A program made the position numbers and the translations under genes. Of a stretch of 64,000 nt of DNA, positions 12,315 through 20,821 are shown piece after piece. The notes beneath the pieces are model-generated. The model saw nothing but the letters and a program-made list of their open reading frames with translations. It did no database searches and was not told the origin of the DNA. Origin of the DNA: Zoroaster sp. YZ-2022 (lineage: Eukaryota > Echinodermata > Asteroidea > Forcipulatida > Zoroasteridae); the NCBI GenBank assembly GCA_029582265.1, contig CM055833.1:31524288-31588287 (forward strand). The letters run 5' to 3'. Each line of letters begins with the position of its first letter. Within the stretch, counting starts at the first letter, position 1.

Positions 12315-12366
12315 GAAGACGCCGCTGACGCTGACGCGGAGCACGCGGAGTGTGACGCTAAGCGCG
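12315..12366 (+). repeat. GC-rich palindromic mini-repeat, copy b (in polymerase)
   Basis: A 52-bp near-identical duplicate of 12000-12051 (one G/T difference), again in frame and giving the same DAADADAEHAECDAKR peptide, placed between the two cysteine pairs of the HNH-like block. Confidence 0.92.
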
Positions 12367-14471
12367 ACAGTTTTAAACGAGTTAGAGATCATTGTCACAT
12401 TACCGGAAAATATCGAGGCGCGGCGCATAACTGTTGCAATTTAAAACTGAGTTTAAAATCAGACAAAACTTTTATTCCGGTCGTGTTTCACAACTTGAGA
12501 GGTTACGACTCTCATCTCATTATGCAAGCTGAGGGTAAAACGAAAGGAAATTTAACGTGTATCGCAAACAATATCGAAAAGTACATATCTTTTAGTATCG
12601 GTCAACTACGATTTATCGATAGCGCTCAATTTTTACTGGCTTCGTTGGATAAGCTCGTGAAATCAAACAATTCTTTCCCAATCACAACCAAACTCGAACC
12701 AGATTTAGAAAAATTTAATCTTATTAAAAGCAAGGGTATTTATCCCTACGAGTACATGGACTCTTTCGAGCGTTTTGAAGAAAAAGAACTCCCAACGCAA
12801 GAATCTTTTTATAGTAGTCTAAACGATAGTAACATTACCACTTCTCAATGCGAGCATGCAAAGAACGTTTACAACGTGTTCGATTGTAACGATCTAGGAG
12901 ATTATCACGATTTGTATGTGCGCACGGATACTTGCTTATTGGCGGACGTGTTTGAAAACTTTCGAGCTACTTGTATACGAGAGTATGGTTTAGATCCGGC
13001 TAATTATTATACTAGTCCGGGTCTGAGTTGGGATGCGTTATTGAAACATTCGAAACAAACTTTAGATTTGTTTACGGACGTTGACATGCATTTATTTATT
13101 GAGAGAGGCACGCGAGGAGGAACGTGCATGGCGAGTAAACGATACGCGAAAGCAAACAATAAATATTTAGACGACTACGACAAAAATATTCCATCGAGTT
13201 ACATTACGTATTTAGACGCTAATAATTTATATGGATACGCCATGAGTCAACCTTTGCCGACTGGTAATTTTAAGTGGATGACGTCATCACGAATAGACAA
13301 ACTCGAGAGCGAAGGATTTAAACCTTCTAAAGGATACATTTTAGAAGTTGATTTAGAATATCCCAAAGAATTACACGATTTACACGATGCATTTCCACTC
13401 GCGCCAGAGTCGTTGAGGGTACCAAAAGAATGGATGAGCGACTATCAACGTGAGTTGCTAAAAGACAAACCGGCCCCAAACGTTGCAAAATTAGTACCAA
13501 ATTTATACGACAAAACTAACTACGTGATTCATTATCGTAATTTACAATTGTATTTACAACTTGGACTAAAACTGACTAAAATTCATCGCGTTTTAGAATT
13601 TGACGAAGCACGTTGGATGAAATCATATATAGATAAAAACACACAACTCAGAAAAGAATCAAATAGTGATTTTGAAAAAGATTTGTACAAACTCATGAAC
13701 AATTCAGTTTTTGGAAAAACGATGGAAAATGTACGAAAACGTGTTAATGTAAATATAAAACGGCTAAACGATGAAAAAGCGGAAAATCAAATTCGCGCGC
13801 TCATCGCGAAACCAAATTTTGCAGAGGCGAGGATTTTTGATAATGAACTAGTAGCGATTCACATGCACAAAACAAAACTCTTGCTTAACCGCCCGGTTTA
13901 CGTAGGAATGAGCGTATTAGATTTATCTAAACATTTAATGTACGATTTCTATTACAACGAACTAAAAAAGAAATATGGCGAGAGGTGTAATTTGCTGTAC
14001 ACGGATACGGATAGTTTGTTACTCGATATTCAAACAGAAGACGTGTATTACGATATGGAAAAAGACAAAGATTTATACGATTTTAGTAATTATAAACGAG
14101 ATAATTTTCTGTTCGATGAAACGAACAAAAAGATTATCGGCAAAATGAAAGACGAGTGTGCGGGAACTTTAATCTCTGAAATTGTATGTTTAAGGCCCAA
14201 AATGTATTCGATACTTTTATCGAACGAAAAAACGATTAGAAAAGCTAAAGGAGTTAAAAAACAAGTTTTAGAACAACAGATTAAACACTCGCGATATAAA
14301 CAAGTTTTATCGTTGAAAAATACTCTGCATCACGATATGAGTTTTATCAAACACGAAACACATAGATTATATACAACGCGAGTAAATAAAATATCACTAT
14401 CTCCTCTAGACACAAAGAAATACATTTTAGAAAACGGAACAGACACTCATGCTTACGGTCATTACAGCCTC

Positions 14472-14503
14472 ACGCTGTTGCGAAGCGCGCTGACGCGGAG
14501 CAT
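14472..14503 (+). repeat. GC-rich palindromic mini-repeat, copy c (polymerase tail)
   Basis: CGCTGTTGCGAAGCGCGC then TGACGCGGAGC. It encodes the last residues of the polymerase (LLRSALTRS), so the gene's C-terminus is supplied by the repeat. Confidence 0.88.
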
Positions 14504-14520
14504 TGTTTAACAACAATTAC

Positions 14521-14547
14521 AATCTCACACAATAGTTGTGTGAGATT
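14521..14547. terminator. Perfect hairpin between convergent polymerase and integrase genes
   Basis: AATCTCACACAA, loop TAG, TTGTGTGAGATT: a 12-bp perfect stem in the 50-bp gap between the 3' ends of the two genes. Position and symmetry suggest a bidirectional transcription-end or RNA-processing structure. That role is inference; no poly(A) signal logic was tested. Confidence 0.55.
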
Positions 14548-14560
14548 ACGATCACGATCA

Positions 14561-15564
14561 TTACAACGGTGGGGGATTTTGTGTATTTCGCGGGATAATT
14601 TGTAATTCTTGTCTTACAAAACTACGAGCGGGGCCTTTTTCTAAATAATACAATATGGGTTGGTTCACACCTTTAACAGTTTTAGATATTCTATATATAG
14701 ATATACTCCATATGGGGTCGGTCGCTCTGCGTCTCGTATCTTTTTCAGCTTCACCGGGTGCGTATAAATACCTAATTAAACTGTTGTTTGGGATTCTTTT
14801 TTCTTTTTTAACACTCACGGGTGAGGCTGGATTTTGCTCTACAGAGCTCAATTTAATCGCGTCTTTTGGTTTTAAATTTATAAGACGCGTCGTTTCATTA
14901 TTTAACGCTTTTACAACCGCTGGTAATCTTTTAACCCACTCTCTATTTATCTTTTCAGTCGTTATTTCTTTAGCGTACTGGTGAGAAAATAATCTTTCCG
15001 CTAACGTTTTATTAAACCGCTCTACTATACCCTGAGCTCTATGATTACCAGCCTCACTTCTTTGTACGCTTACATTATGTTTACTCATCGTTACGTTAAC
15101 GCTACTCATGAATTCTTTTCCAGGATCGACTTTTAAGCGCGCGGGCCAAGTTAACGAGCTACGTTTATAAATTTTCTCAAACGCATTAACGACTTGAATA
15201 GCAGTTTTATCAGTTAACGGTTCTGCTTCTTTATATCTACTGTACTAGCTTCGTCTACAATCGTTAATGCGTACTTGTAAGCTCTTTTGCCAATTACATC
15301 ATGAGGAAGAAACAATAGATCCGCTTGATGAACTTCATTTGGTTTTTCAAACGCACTGTTTGATGAAGTTGGTCTAGGAATATATTTAGGATAGGGTAAA
15401 TAAATTTGCCACAACGCTTGCTTTTTTATCCACCGTCGAACTGTTTTTACATTTATTTTTGTTTCTTTAGCCAGCTTGCTAATCGCATCTTGGCCTTTGT
15501 AATATCCTTTAGGGCTATAATAAACGTTAGATAACTTTCTCTCATGCTTCGCGTTAGCGTCCAT
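14561..15564 (-). pseudogene. Polinton RVE-family integrase, one frameshift
   Basis: Catalyses insertion of the element, giving the 6-bp duplication. From the N-terminus: a helix-turn-helix-like part (SKLAKETKINVKTVRRWIKK), the first catalytic Asp in VHQADLLFL, the second in KVDPG (codon 15125-15127) and the Glu in GIVERFN (codon 15020-15022), 34 residues between the last two. The C-terminal chromodomain-like tail includes IYRISKTV and RQELQIIP. A one-base shift near 15237-15243, just after VDEAS, moves the rest into another frame, splitting what should be one protein of about 330 residues. The start codon lies in a copy of the GC-rich mini-repeat and is preceded by TATAAA. Confidence 0.93.
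15545..15561 (-). repeat. GC-rich palindromic mini-repeat, copy d (integrase start)
   Basis: GCTTCGCGTTAGCGTC, one mismatch from the core. Read on the minus strand it encodes the start of the integrase (MDANAKHERK), echoing the ADAKR peptide seen in other genes. Confidence 0.75.
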
Positions 15565-15584
15565 TTTATAGATATAAATATATT

Positions 15585-15818
15585 TTATTCAGAATTCATA
15601 ATATTACTCGGCAAAATTCCTTGTTTAACTAGCCACATTTGCGTCATCCCACCCGCGGCAACTACCGTAGTGAGTTTTAACCCGTCTTTTATATCTAATT
15701 TTCCTAAATCAGCTGGTTTTATTTTAAATATTTTTTCACCCAACATGCTGTATAAAACAATAAAAAGAGTTATAACGGCGCTGTGATAAGCTGAATTTGC
15801 GATTCCTTTCGTGTCCAT
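15585..15818 (-). CDS. Small conserved Polinton membrane protein
   Basis: A 77-residue protein starting MDTKGIANSAYHSAV. I chose this ATG rather than an upstream in-frame start because it is preceded by a TATAAATATA-type sequence and starts the conserved part. One hydrophobic segment spans about residues 13-30 (VITLFIVLYSML), and a second amphipathic stretch precedes the end (LVKQGILPSNI). I recognise this type as a recurrent small Polinton gene; its role is unknown, possibly a virion membrane or assembly factor. It lies between the integrase and the basic protein, all on the minus strand. Confidence 0.75.
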   Translation of the reverse strand: MDTKGIANSAYHSAVITLFIVLYSMLGEKIFKIKPADLGKLDIKDGLKLTTVVAAGGMTQMWLVKQGILPSNIMNSE

Positions 15819-15846
15819 TATATTTATAACATATAAATATAATAAT

Positions 15847-16266
15847 TTATTCCATTTCAAGAACACCAACTTTGTTCTCAGTTTGTGAAGGTTCAGCGTT
15901 TTTGTTGAGTTTAACTAAAGTTTGATTTTCGTTTGTACGACTTAAAAAATAGTAAACACCTAAACCTCCAACGAACAAAGCAATAGCGATATAGTAGTAG
16001 TTGTTGTTTGAGCTTGTTGTTTCGCTCGTTGGTGTTTCGCTTTGCGTTACGCTTTTCGTTATTGCGTGTTGAGCACGCTTCGCGTCAGCGCCTTTTTTTA
16101 ATTCTTGTTTTTTCTTTTTATTAAGTTCTGCGAGTTTTTTACCGGCTGCGACTCTTTTTGGATCTTTTTCTTTTTTACTCGGTGCTTTGGTTATTACTTG
16201 TGGTTGTGACGTTGTTTCCGCAACTTGCGCGCTTCGCGTCAGCGTCTGTTGTACATTCGTTTCCAT
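15847..16266 (-). CDS. Basic Polinton protein with a single membrane segment
   Basis: 139 residues. A lysine-rich part (KDPKRVAAGKKLAELNKKKK, about residues 35-55) resembles basic core or nucleoprotein segments found in Polintons and adintoviruses. A hydrophobic segment (YYYIAIALFVGGLGVYYFL, about residues 90-108) follows, then a short polar tail. The basic half could contact DNA inside the particle; this is inference. It overlaps the end of the 204-residue gene by 92 bp. Two GC-rich mini-repeats lie inside: one gives GADAKRA, the other LTRSA near the N-terminus. Confidence 0.75.
   Translation of the reverse strand: METNVQQTLTRSAQVAETTSQPQVITKAPSKKEKDPKRVAAGKKLAELNKKKKQELKKGADAKRAQHAITKSVTQSETPTSETTSSNNNYYYIAIALFVGGLGVYYFLSRTNENQTLVKLNKNAEPSQTENKVGVLEME
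16073..16092. repeat. GC-rich palindromic mini-repeat, copy e
   Basis: GCACGCTTCGCGTCAGCGCC, an exact core copy, read on the minus strand in frame as GADAKRA within the basic membrane protein. Confidence 0.9.
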
Positions 16267-16789
16267 CTCTTTTATTATCTACGCAAGATTCTTCTTTTCT
16301 TTTTAAATGTTTTACCGTAATAAGAGTTGCGCTGAGTGGTGCCACTAACATACCGTACTTGTAGTATATTTCGCACGCTACGGTACTAAGCATGCTCGAA
16401 ATGAATGGATCTTTTTCTAAATCTGTAATTAATTTACCTTCGTTATCAATTTCGAAACTATAACCGTATAAGTCAACGCGATTTAAACTGAGTCCTAATA
16501 ATTTAACGTACAACGTTAGAATAGCGCTACCTAAACTTTGCGTTATATCGCGACCTAATTTGGTTTCGTATTGCGTGTGCAACGCATCGCGCTCTTCCGT
16601 AGACAAAGCTTCAATATCGTTAACGCTATACTCTTTACCGAAAAACTTTTTTGAATCTCCTCCCGCTACAACGGATAAAAGGCGTTTGTCTCGTAGCTTT
16701 TGTTTCAACAGTATCGCTTCATCGCTTGTACTAACGTCAGAGTTTAGCACAGATTGATTTTCGTTCAACAATTTAGCAACTTCTTCCAT
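16175..16789 (-). CDS. Conserved Polinton protein of unknown function
   Basis: 204 residues. The N-terminal half is charged (LLKQKLRDKRLLSVVAGG); the middle has a mixed hydrophobic part (GRDITQSLGSAILTLYVKLL) and the segment SSMLSTVACEIYYKYGMLVA, probably membrane-associated or helical. The last 40 residues are low-complexity and polar, and part of them comes from a GC-rich mini-repeat (TDADAKRAS). I recognise no enzymatic motif. The start is preceded by TATAATAAATGG. Downstream it overlaps the basic protein gene; upstream lies the 11-bp tandem repeat tract. Confidence 0.75.
   Translation of the reverse strand: MEEVAKLLNENQSVLNSDVSTSDEAILLKQKLRDKRLLSVVAGGDSKKFFGKEYSVNDIEALSTEERDALHTQYETKLGRDITQSLGSAILTLYVKLLGLSLNRVDLYGYSFEIDNEGKLITDLEKDPFISSMLSTVACEIYYKYGMLVAPLSATLITVKHLKRKEESCVDNKRDGNECTTDADAKRASCGNNVTTTSNNQSTE
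16227..16246. repeat. GC-rich palindromic mini-repeat, copy f (read in two frames)
   Basis: GCGCGCTTCGCGTCAGCGTC lies in the overlap of two minus-strand genes and is translated in both: LTRSA near the N-terminus of the basic protein and DADAKRAS in the C-terminal tail of the 204-residue protein. Confidence 0.9.
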
Positions 16790-16818
16790 TTATTATAGGC
16801 GTTTTATAATTATTTACG

Positions 16819-17009
16819 TCTACAGACGACCTATAGATGACCTATAGATGACCTATAGATGACCTATAGATGACCTACAGATGACCTATAGATGACCTAC
16901 AGACGACCTATAGATGACCTATAGATGACCTACAGACGACCTACAGATGACCTATAGATGACCTACAGATGACTTACAGATGACCTACAGACGACCTATA
17001 GATGACCTA
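16819..17009. repeat. 11-bp tandem repeat, left part
   Basis: About 17 consecutive copies of an 11-bp unit ATGACCTATAG with variants ATGACCTACAG and ACGACCTATAG. The same array continues at 18267-18326; a TA-flanked transposable element sits between. The array occupies the gap between the 204-residue gene and the ATPase. Confidence 0.95.
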
Positions 17010-17011
17010 TA

Positions 17012-18264
17012 CAGGGTGTCCCCATAAAAAGTATACCGAGATAAAAATTACTGTAATGGCAAAACTACTTTATATATGGGAAAGAGAAATATATCTCTAG
17101 AAAGGGCAGAATGTCCTCTTTGCAATGGTATAAAGCTTGTGATGTTATTGACACAGATGAGTGAACAAACTAGACAGATGTTAAGGGTACTGAAAGCAGG
17201 ACTGTGACAAGTTTGCATATTTGAATAACATAGCTCAACCATAATAATAATAGCATTTATATATAGCGCTCTTACACGACTGAAAGGTATCACAGCGCTT
17301 TACAAAATGGATCAACTTAATAATTTCTGAAATTAACAGTGAATAAAATGAGATGTAATTCTAAAATTAACAGTGAATAAAATAAGATGTACAACAAAGC
17401 TAAAATAAATGAGTCTTAAGTTTACTTTTAAACATCTGAAGTTCACTAGTATGACGAATATCTGATGGGAGATTGTTCCACAGATTTGGCGCAGAAGCAA
17501 AGAAACCCTTATTTGCAGAACAAAGATGAGTGCGGGGTTTACAGAGCATCTTTTGGTCAGAACTAGAGCGAAGTCCACTACGATTAGGTTGGTATAGCGA
17601 GATAAGCTCGCATAGATAAGATGGTGCATTATTAGAAAGACAATTAAAAGTAATAGTCATAATTTTAAAATCGATACGTTTTTGTACAGGTAGCCAATGA
17701 AGCTGTTGGAGGAGCGGAGATACATGGTCAGACTTTTTTGTCTTGAATATGAGTTTAGCAGCCCTATTTTGAAGTCGCTGAAGTCTTTTAATTTCTTTGG
17801 CTGATGAACCTATGAGAAGTGAGTTAGCGTAGTCAAGTCGAGCAGTTATTAAAGCACGGACTGCATGGTGGCATGTGTTATCATCAATGAACATTCTGAT
17901 ACGTGTGCAGAATACCAAATGCCTTTGCTTTTTCAACACATTCTTGAAAACAAGGAATGTACCTAAAACAATGTAATCTGCTTTGTTTTCGCTACTTACC
18001 TCAAAAGTTTAATGTGCAGGTTTTTTAAAATGTTTTTTGGACCTTTGTTATTCAAATATGCAAACTTGTCACAGTCCTGCTTTCAGTACCCTTAACATCT
18101 GTCTAATTTGTTCACTCATCTGTGTCAATAACATCATAAGCTGTATACCATTGCAAAGAGGACATTCTGCCCTTTCTAGAAATATATTTCTCTTTCCCAT
18201 ATATAAAGTAGTTTTGCCATTACAGTAATTTTTATCTCGGTATACTTTTTATGGGGACACCCTG
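17012..18264. mobile_element. TA-flanked inverted-repeat element (mariner-type MITE) carrying a LINE fragment
   Basis: Terminal inverted repeats 17012-17230 and 18046-18264 (219 bp, a few mismatches) begin CAGGGTGTCCCCATAAAAAG. The flanking TA is duplicated (17010-17011 and 18265-18266), the Tc1/mariner signature. No transposase is encoded. The interior is mostly a 5'-truncated minus-strand LINE piece (17242-17905), so the element was non-autonomous and later received, or carried along, the LINE fragment. It interrupts the 11-bp tandem array of the Polinton. Confidence 0.92.
17242..17905 (-). mobile_element. 5'-truncated CR1-like LINE fragment inside the MITE
   Basis: Minus strand, 3' end marked by a TTATTATTAT tail. 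It encodes about 165 residues of the RT C-terminal region (ARLDYANSLLIGS, RLQRLQNRAAKLIF, LHWLPVQKRIDFK, ASAPNLWNNLP) and is nearly identical to 54670-55400. Homology stops at 17905 after GATACGTG, giving the 5' truncation point. It has no catalytic RT motif and is inactive. Confidence 0.9.
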
Positions 18265-18266
18265 TA

Positions 18267-18326
18267 GATGACCTATGAGCAACCTATAGATGACCTATAG
18301 ATGACCTATAGATGACCTATAGACGA
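18267..18326. repeat. 11-bp tandem repeat, right part
   Basis: About five to six copies of the ATGACCTATAG unit, some diverged (ATGACCTATGA, GCAACCTATAG), continuing the array at 16819-17009 after the inserted element. It ends right next to the stop codon of the ATPase gene. Confidence 0.92.
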
Positions 18327-18329
18327 TCT

Positions 18330-18950
18330 TTAGTCACGTATCTCATAACTAGCAGGTTGATCCGTTTTTAAAATCAATTTGCGATGTAAAACTTGTTTTA
18401 GTTGTTCGCGAATTTCCATTCGCAGTTCAGCCGTTGGTATAACATCGTTTTCTCGAAGACAATTTTCAAACGAGTCTCTATCTTTACAATAAAATAAACA
18501 CACCCATTTGAGTTGCTCTCTAAAATCTTTCAATACGCTATTGTATTTTTGAGTAAGAATCCAACAACTATGTTTAATATGTCTACCGCTAAAAGCTAAT
18601 TGAGTAATCATACATTTATTGTTCTCGTCGTATTTTTTATAATGCAACTGTTTATTAGCGCTACAATCGTCGATTATGAACAACGTTTCGTTTCCTTCTA
18701 GTATGTCGCTATATATTTTTATCGCTTTGTTCAATGTATAGTCTTTCAGATCATCAACGAGCACTCGCTCGTTGTTCCAAATCCATTTTCTATTTTGATA
18801 CGCGTCATTGTTTTTTATGGTAGGACATAATATAACGATATTTTCAAAATGTTTTAAATATTCTTTTTGTAACGAGTTTAAGATAAATTCAGTTTTTCCA
18901 CACCCCGTTTGACCATAAATGAGCGCAACGTGCGGGTATTTAGGTAACAT
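18330..18950 (-). CDS. A32/FtsK-HerA-type genome-packaging ATPase
   Basis: 206 residues. Walker A is GQTGCGKT (residues 14-21) and Walker B LFIIDD (about residues 90-95). The segment TQLAFSGRHIKHSCWILTQKYNS carries the downstream sensor-like QK typical of the family. Such ATPases package DNA into double-jelly-roll capsids and are a Polinton hallmark. The length is normal for the family. It lies directly upstream of the tandem repeat tract and downstream of the capsid gene on the same strand, a usual capsid-ATPase pairing. No break was seen; it could be functional. Confidence 0.95.
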   Translation of the reverse strand: MLPKYPHVALIYGQTGCGKTEFILNSLQKEYLKHFENIVILCPTIKNNDAYQNRKWIWNNERVLVDDLKDYTLNKAIKIYSDILEGNETLFIIDDCSANKQLHYKKYDENNKCMITQLAFSGRHIKHSCWILTQKYNSVLKDFREQLKWVCLFYCKDRDSFENCLRENDVIPTAELRMEIREQLKQVLHRKLILKTDQPASYEIRD

Positions 18951-18988
18951 TTTCTTTTTAATATTAGGCGTTTTTTAAATATCACTCT

Positions 18989-19005
18989 ACGCTGACGCGA
19001 AGCAT
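18989..19005. repeat. GC-rich palindromic mini-repeat, copy g (intergenic)
   Basis: ACGCTGACGCGAAGCATCG in the gap between the ATPase start and the capsid gene's stop. This copy is outside any coding frame, showing that the repeat is not just a protein-level duplication. Confidence 0.88.
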
Positions 19006-19037
19006 CGTTTATAATTGGTTTGGGCGTCGTATCGTTG

Positions 19038-20312
19038 CTAATAATCAACAGATAAGAAACGCCCGTTTCTTATGTTTAGTTGCGCGTCCATGATAATAAA
19101 AGTATACATGTTAAGTGAGCCCTCAGATTCAGCTTCTTTTTCAATTTGAATAGTTATTCCTTCGCTCAAGTTTTGTACTCGTCTTCCGCTTCCGTGTAAT
19201 TTATTGTCGGTACTAGTTCTTAAATCTAGGAATAGGCCATATCGATTAAGTAAATAATTGCCTAGTTTAACGTTTGATAAATTTAGAGCTTGTACGACTT
19301 GTATAGCGTGTTGCTGGTTGGAATCGCCGAAATATTTTGAAATCTCTTCCCATTGTTGATACCTTTTCATTCCATGCGCGTAGAGTTGATTTGGAACGCC
19401 TTCGATAGTAATCGAAACTTTGTTAATTTTCGGATTATAAAACTTGTTGCTTTCTTGTGCAGTGGGTTCTCTGAATATAAACAATATTCCTTTCATACTT
19501 TTTGCTGGGGTATTTAAATTTATATTCCACATCGTGTCGCGTTTGTTTAACGGAGTCACGCTCTGTCTCAGTACGCGATCAAACAATATACTTAACTGGT
19601 TGTTGTATTGGTTTCTAATCGTTCGAGCGAGTTCTGGCATATGAACAACCTCAAATTCTAAAGAGATTCCGCTTATGGTATATTTTGCGTCATCGTCGGT
19701 GCTTTTAATCACGCTAGAAAATTTATTAAACACGAGTTCGTAAGTCAATCGATCTCCGATGCCCGACTGATAATAAGGTTGATGATCGGTCAACAATTCA
19801 AAATCCAGCGGAATGTAATATCTATTTTTATACGTATCCGCGATAGCTTTATCTTTTCCTCCATTGCCCGCGGGGACCTTGTCGCTAGCGTCTATTCTTA
19901 ATTTAGTCACGTTTTCATCTTCGATTCCTTGGTACACTAAATTTTCGCGTTGATCTTTGGTCAACCATTCGTCTTTAAAACAGTTGAACACATCCGCATC
20001 ATCCAATGAAAATATTTCATTTCCTTCCATTTTAATGATTATGTGTTTTACGATAGCTCTACCGATGTTTTGCACCAACGTTCTATTTTCATCGTTCGAG
20101 CTAACGAGTTCTATATTAAACGCTAATCTAGCGGTATTCGGAACGATGACGTCGTTTGCTCCTAAATTTGGAAAACGAACCGTCAACAATTGATTTTCGG
20201 CAATGGTGCTCGGATTGTTTGTAATGACGACTTTTTGACGTATACCTTTTACGCCTCGAGGTTCTCTTATTCTTCTGTATGGATCTAGCACATCTCCGTA
20301 CGTATTACTCAT
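19038..20312 (-). CDS. MCP: Major capsid protein, double jelly-roll type
   Basis: 424 residues, no break. Segments that I recognise from Polinton capsid proteins include VRFPNLGANDVIVPNTARLAF (about residues 45-64), NIGRAIVKHIIIKMEGNEIF and DADVFNCFKDEW, with the remainder beta-rich. Such proteins form the hexagonal capsomers of icosahedral particles, which is why Polintons are thought to have a virus stage. It is shorter than many adenovirus-like capsid proteins but in the plausible range for Polintons. It is divergent from the gene at 20383, sharing a 70-bp intergenic region, and its ATG is preceded by CTATAAAACC. Confidence 0.93.
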   Translation of the reverse strand: MSNTYGDVLDPYRRIREPRGVKGIRQKVVITNNPSTIAENQLLTVRFPNLGANDVIVPNTARLAFNIELVSSNDENRTLVQNIGRAIVKHIIIKMEGNEIFSLDDADVFNCFKDEWLTKDQRENLVYQGIEDENVTKLRIDASDKVPAGNGGKDKAIADTYKNRYYIPLDFELLTDHQPYYQSGIGDRLTYELVFNKFSSVIKSTDDDAKYTISGISLEFEVVHMPELARTIRNQYNNQLSILFDRVLRQSVTPLNKRDTMWNINLNTPAKSMKGILFIFREPTAQESNKFYNPKINKVSITIEGVPNQLYAHGMKRYQQWEEISKYFGDSNQQHAIQVVQALNLSNVKLGNYLLNRYGLFLDLRTSTDNKLHGSGRRVQNLSEGITIQIEKEAESEGSLNMYTFIIMDAQLNIRNGRFLSVDY

Positions 20313-20382
20313 GGTTTTATAGTTAGCAAATATAATAATTTTATATTTTTAAATAAACTATATTTACAAACTATAAAAGAAA
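20313..20382. promoter_or_regulatory. Divergent intergenic region (capsid / membrane gene)
   Basis: Seventy AT-rich bases separate two divergent start codons. Each side has a TATAAAA-type motif within about 12 bases of its ATG (CTATAAAACC before the capsid gene, CTATAAAAG before the other). This suggests a bidirectional promoter; motif role is inferred. Confidence 0.5.
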
Positions 20383-20814
20383 ATGGTATCTATAGCGATG
20401 ATGGTTGGAGGTGCGTTAGTCAACGCGTTAGCGTTTACCGGATCAAATTTTTTGTTTAGCGGAGGTGGAAGAGAAGAACAAAAAAGACACGATTTAGCGA
20501 TGGAACAACTTTCTAAAGCCAGAGATGAATTTAGTAAAAAGCGATTAAAATATCTAGATTATTTAAACGAAAAAATACAAAAAGAATCGAGCGCGGTAAG
20601 AACGTTTAACAGCATCGATGATGCGATGAATGAATATTTTATCATAACTAACGAACGAATAAATTTACCGCTTAATTTACGCGACGAACCGCAACTAGAA
20701 GATTTTTACGTTCCTAGCGAAGATCAAAAAACGCGAGAGATTGTATTTATAGTATTAGGTATGAGCGCTGTAGGTTACTTAAGTTATAGATTATTGAAAA
20801 AAGATAAAAAGTAA
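20383..20814 (+). CDS. Conserved Polinton protein with N- and C-terminal hydrophobic segments
   Basis: 143 residues. A hydrophobic N-terminus (MVSIAMMVGGALVNALAFTG) is followed by a long charged helical part rich in Lys, Arg and Glu (about residues 30-70, probable coiled coil) and then a C-terminal membrane segment (IVFIVLGMSAVGYLSYRLL, about 119-137) with a lysine-rich end. I recognise this as a recurrent Polinton gene. Its function is unknown; membrane topology suggests a virion or assembly role. Seven bases separate it from the next gene on the same strand. Confidence 0.8.
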   Translation: MVSIAMMVGGALVNALAFTGSNFLFSGGGREEQKRHDLAMEQLSKARDEFSKKRLKYLDYLNEKIQKESSAVRTFNSIDDAMNEYFIITNERINLPLNLRDEPQLEDFYVPSEDQKTREIVFIVLGMSAVGYLSYRLLKKDKK

Positions 20815-20821
20815 TTATAAA

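Larger units (their letters stand above)
10608..14510 (+). pseudogene. pPolB: Protein-primed family B DNA polymerase, one in-frame stop
   Basis: Replicates the element. The 1,300-codon frame is continuous except for one TAG at 11640-11642; the frame is unchanged after it and conserved sequence continues, so this is a nonsense change, not two genes. N-terminal part (residues 1-115) has two SAP-like stretches (LSKW.LQELK, LSLVELKRRI). After the stop come a CxxC-type zinc finger (near 11781), exonuclease motif YADFES, an HNH-like cysteine block (CWICEKAF ... RDHCHITGKYRGAAHN), FHNLRGYDSHLI, then polymerase motif A (LDANNLYGYAMS), motif B (NNSVFGKTMENV) and motif C (YTDTDS). ATG lies in the terminal repeat. 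Two copies of a 52-bp GC-rich palindromic repeat are inserted in frame (12000-12051, 12315-12366) and a third encodes the C-terminal tail. Confidence 0.95.

Noticed and set aside
17048..18228. Inverted pair of about 60-80-residue frames at both ends of the MITE
   Set aside because: They are the same terminal repeat read from each side and encode nothing recognisable.
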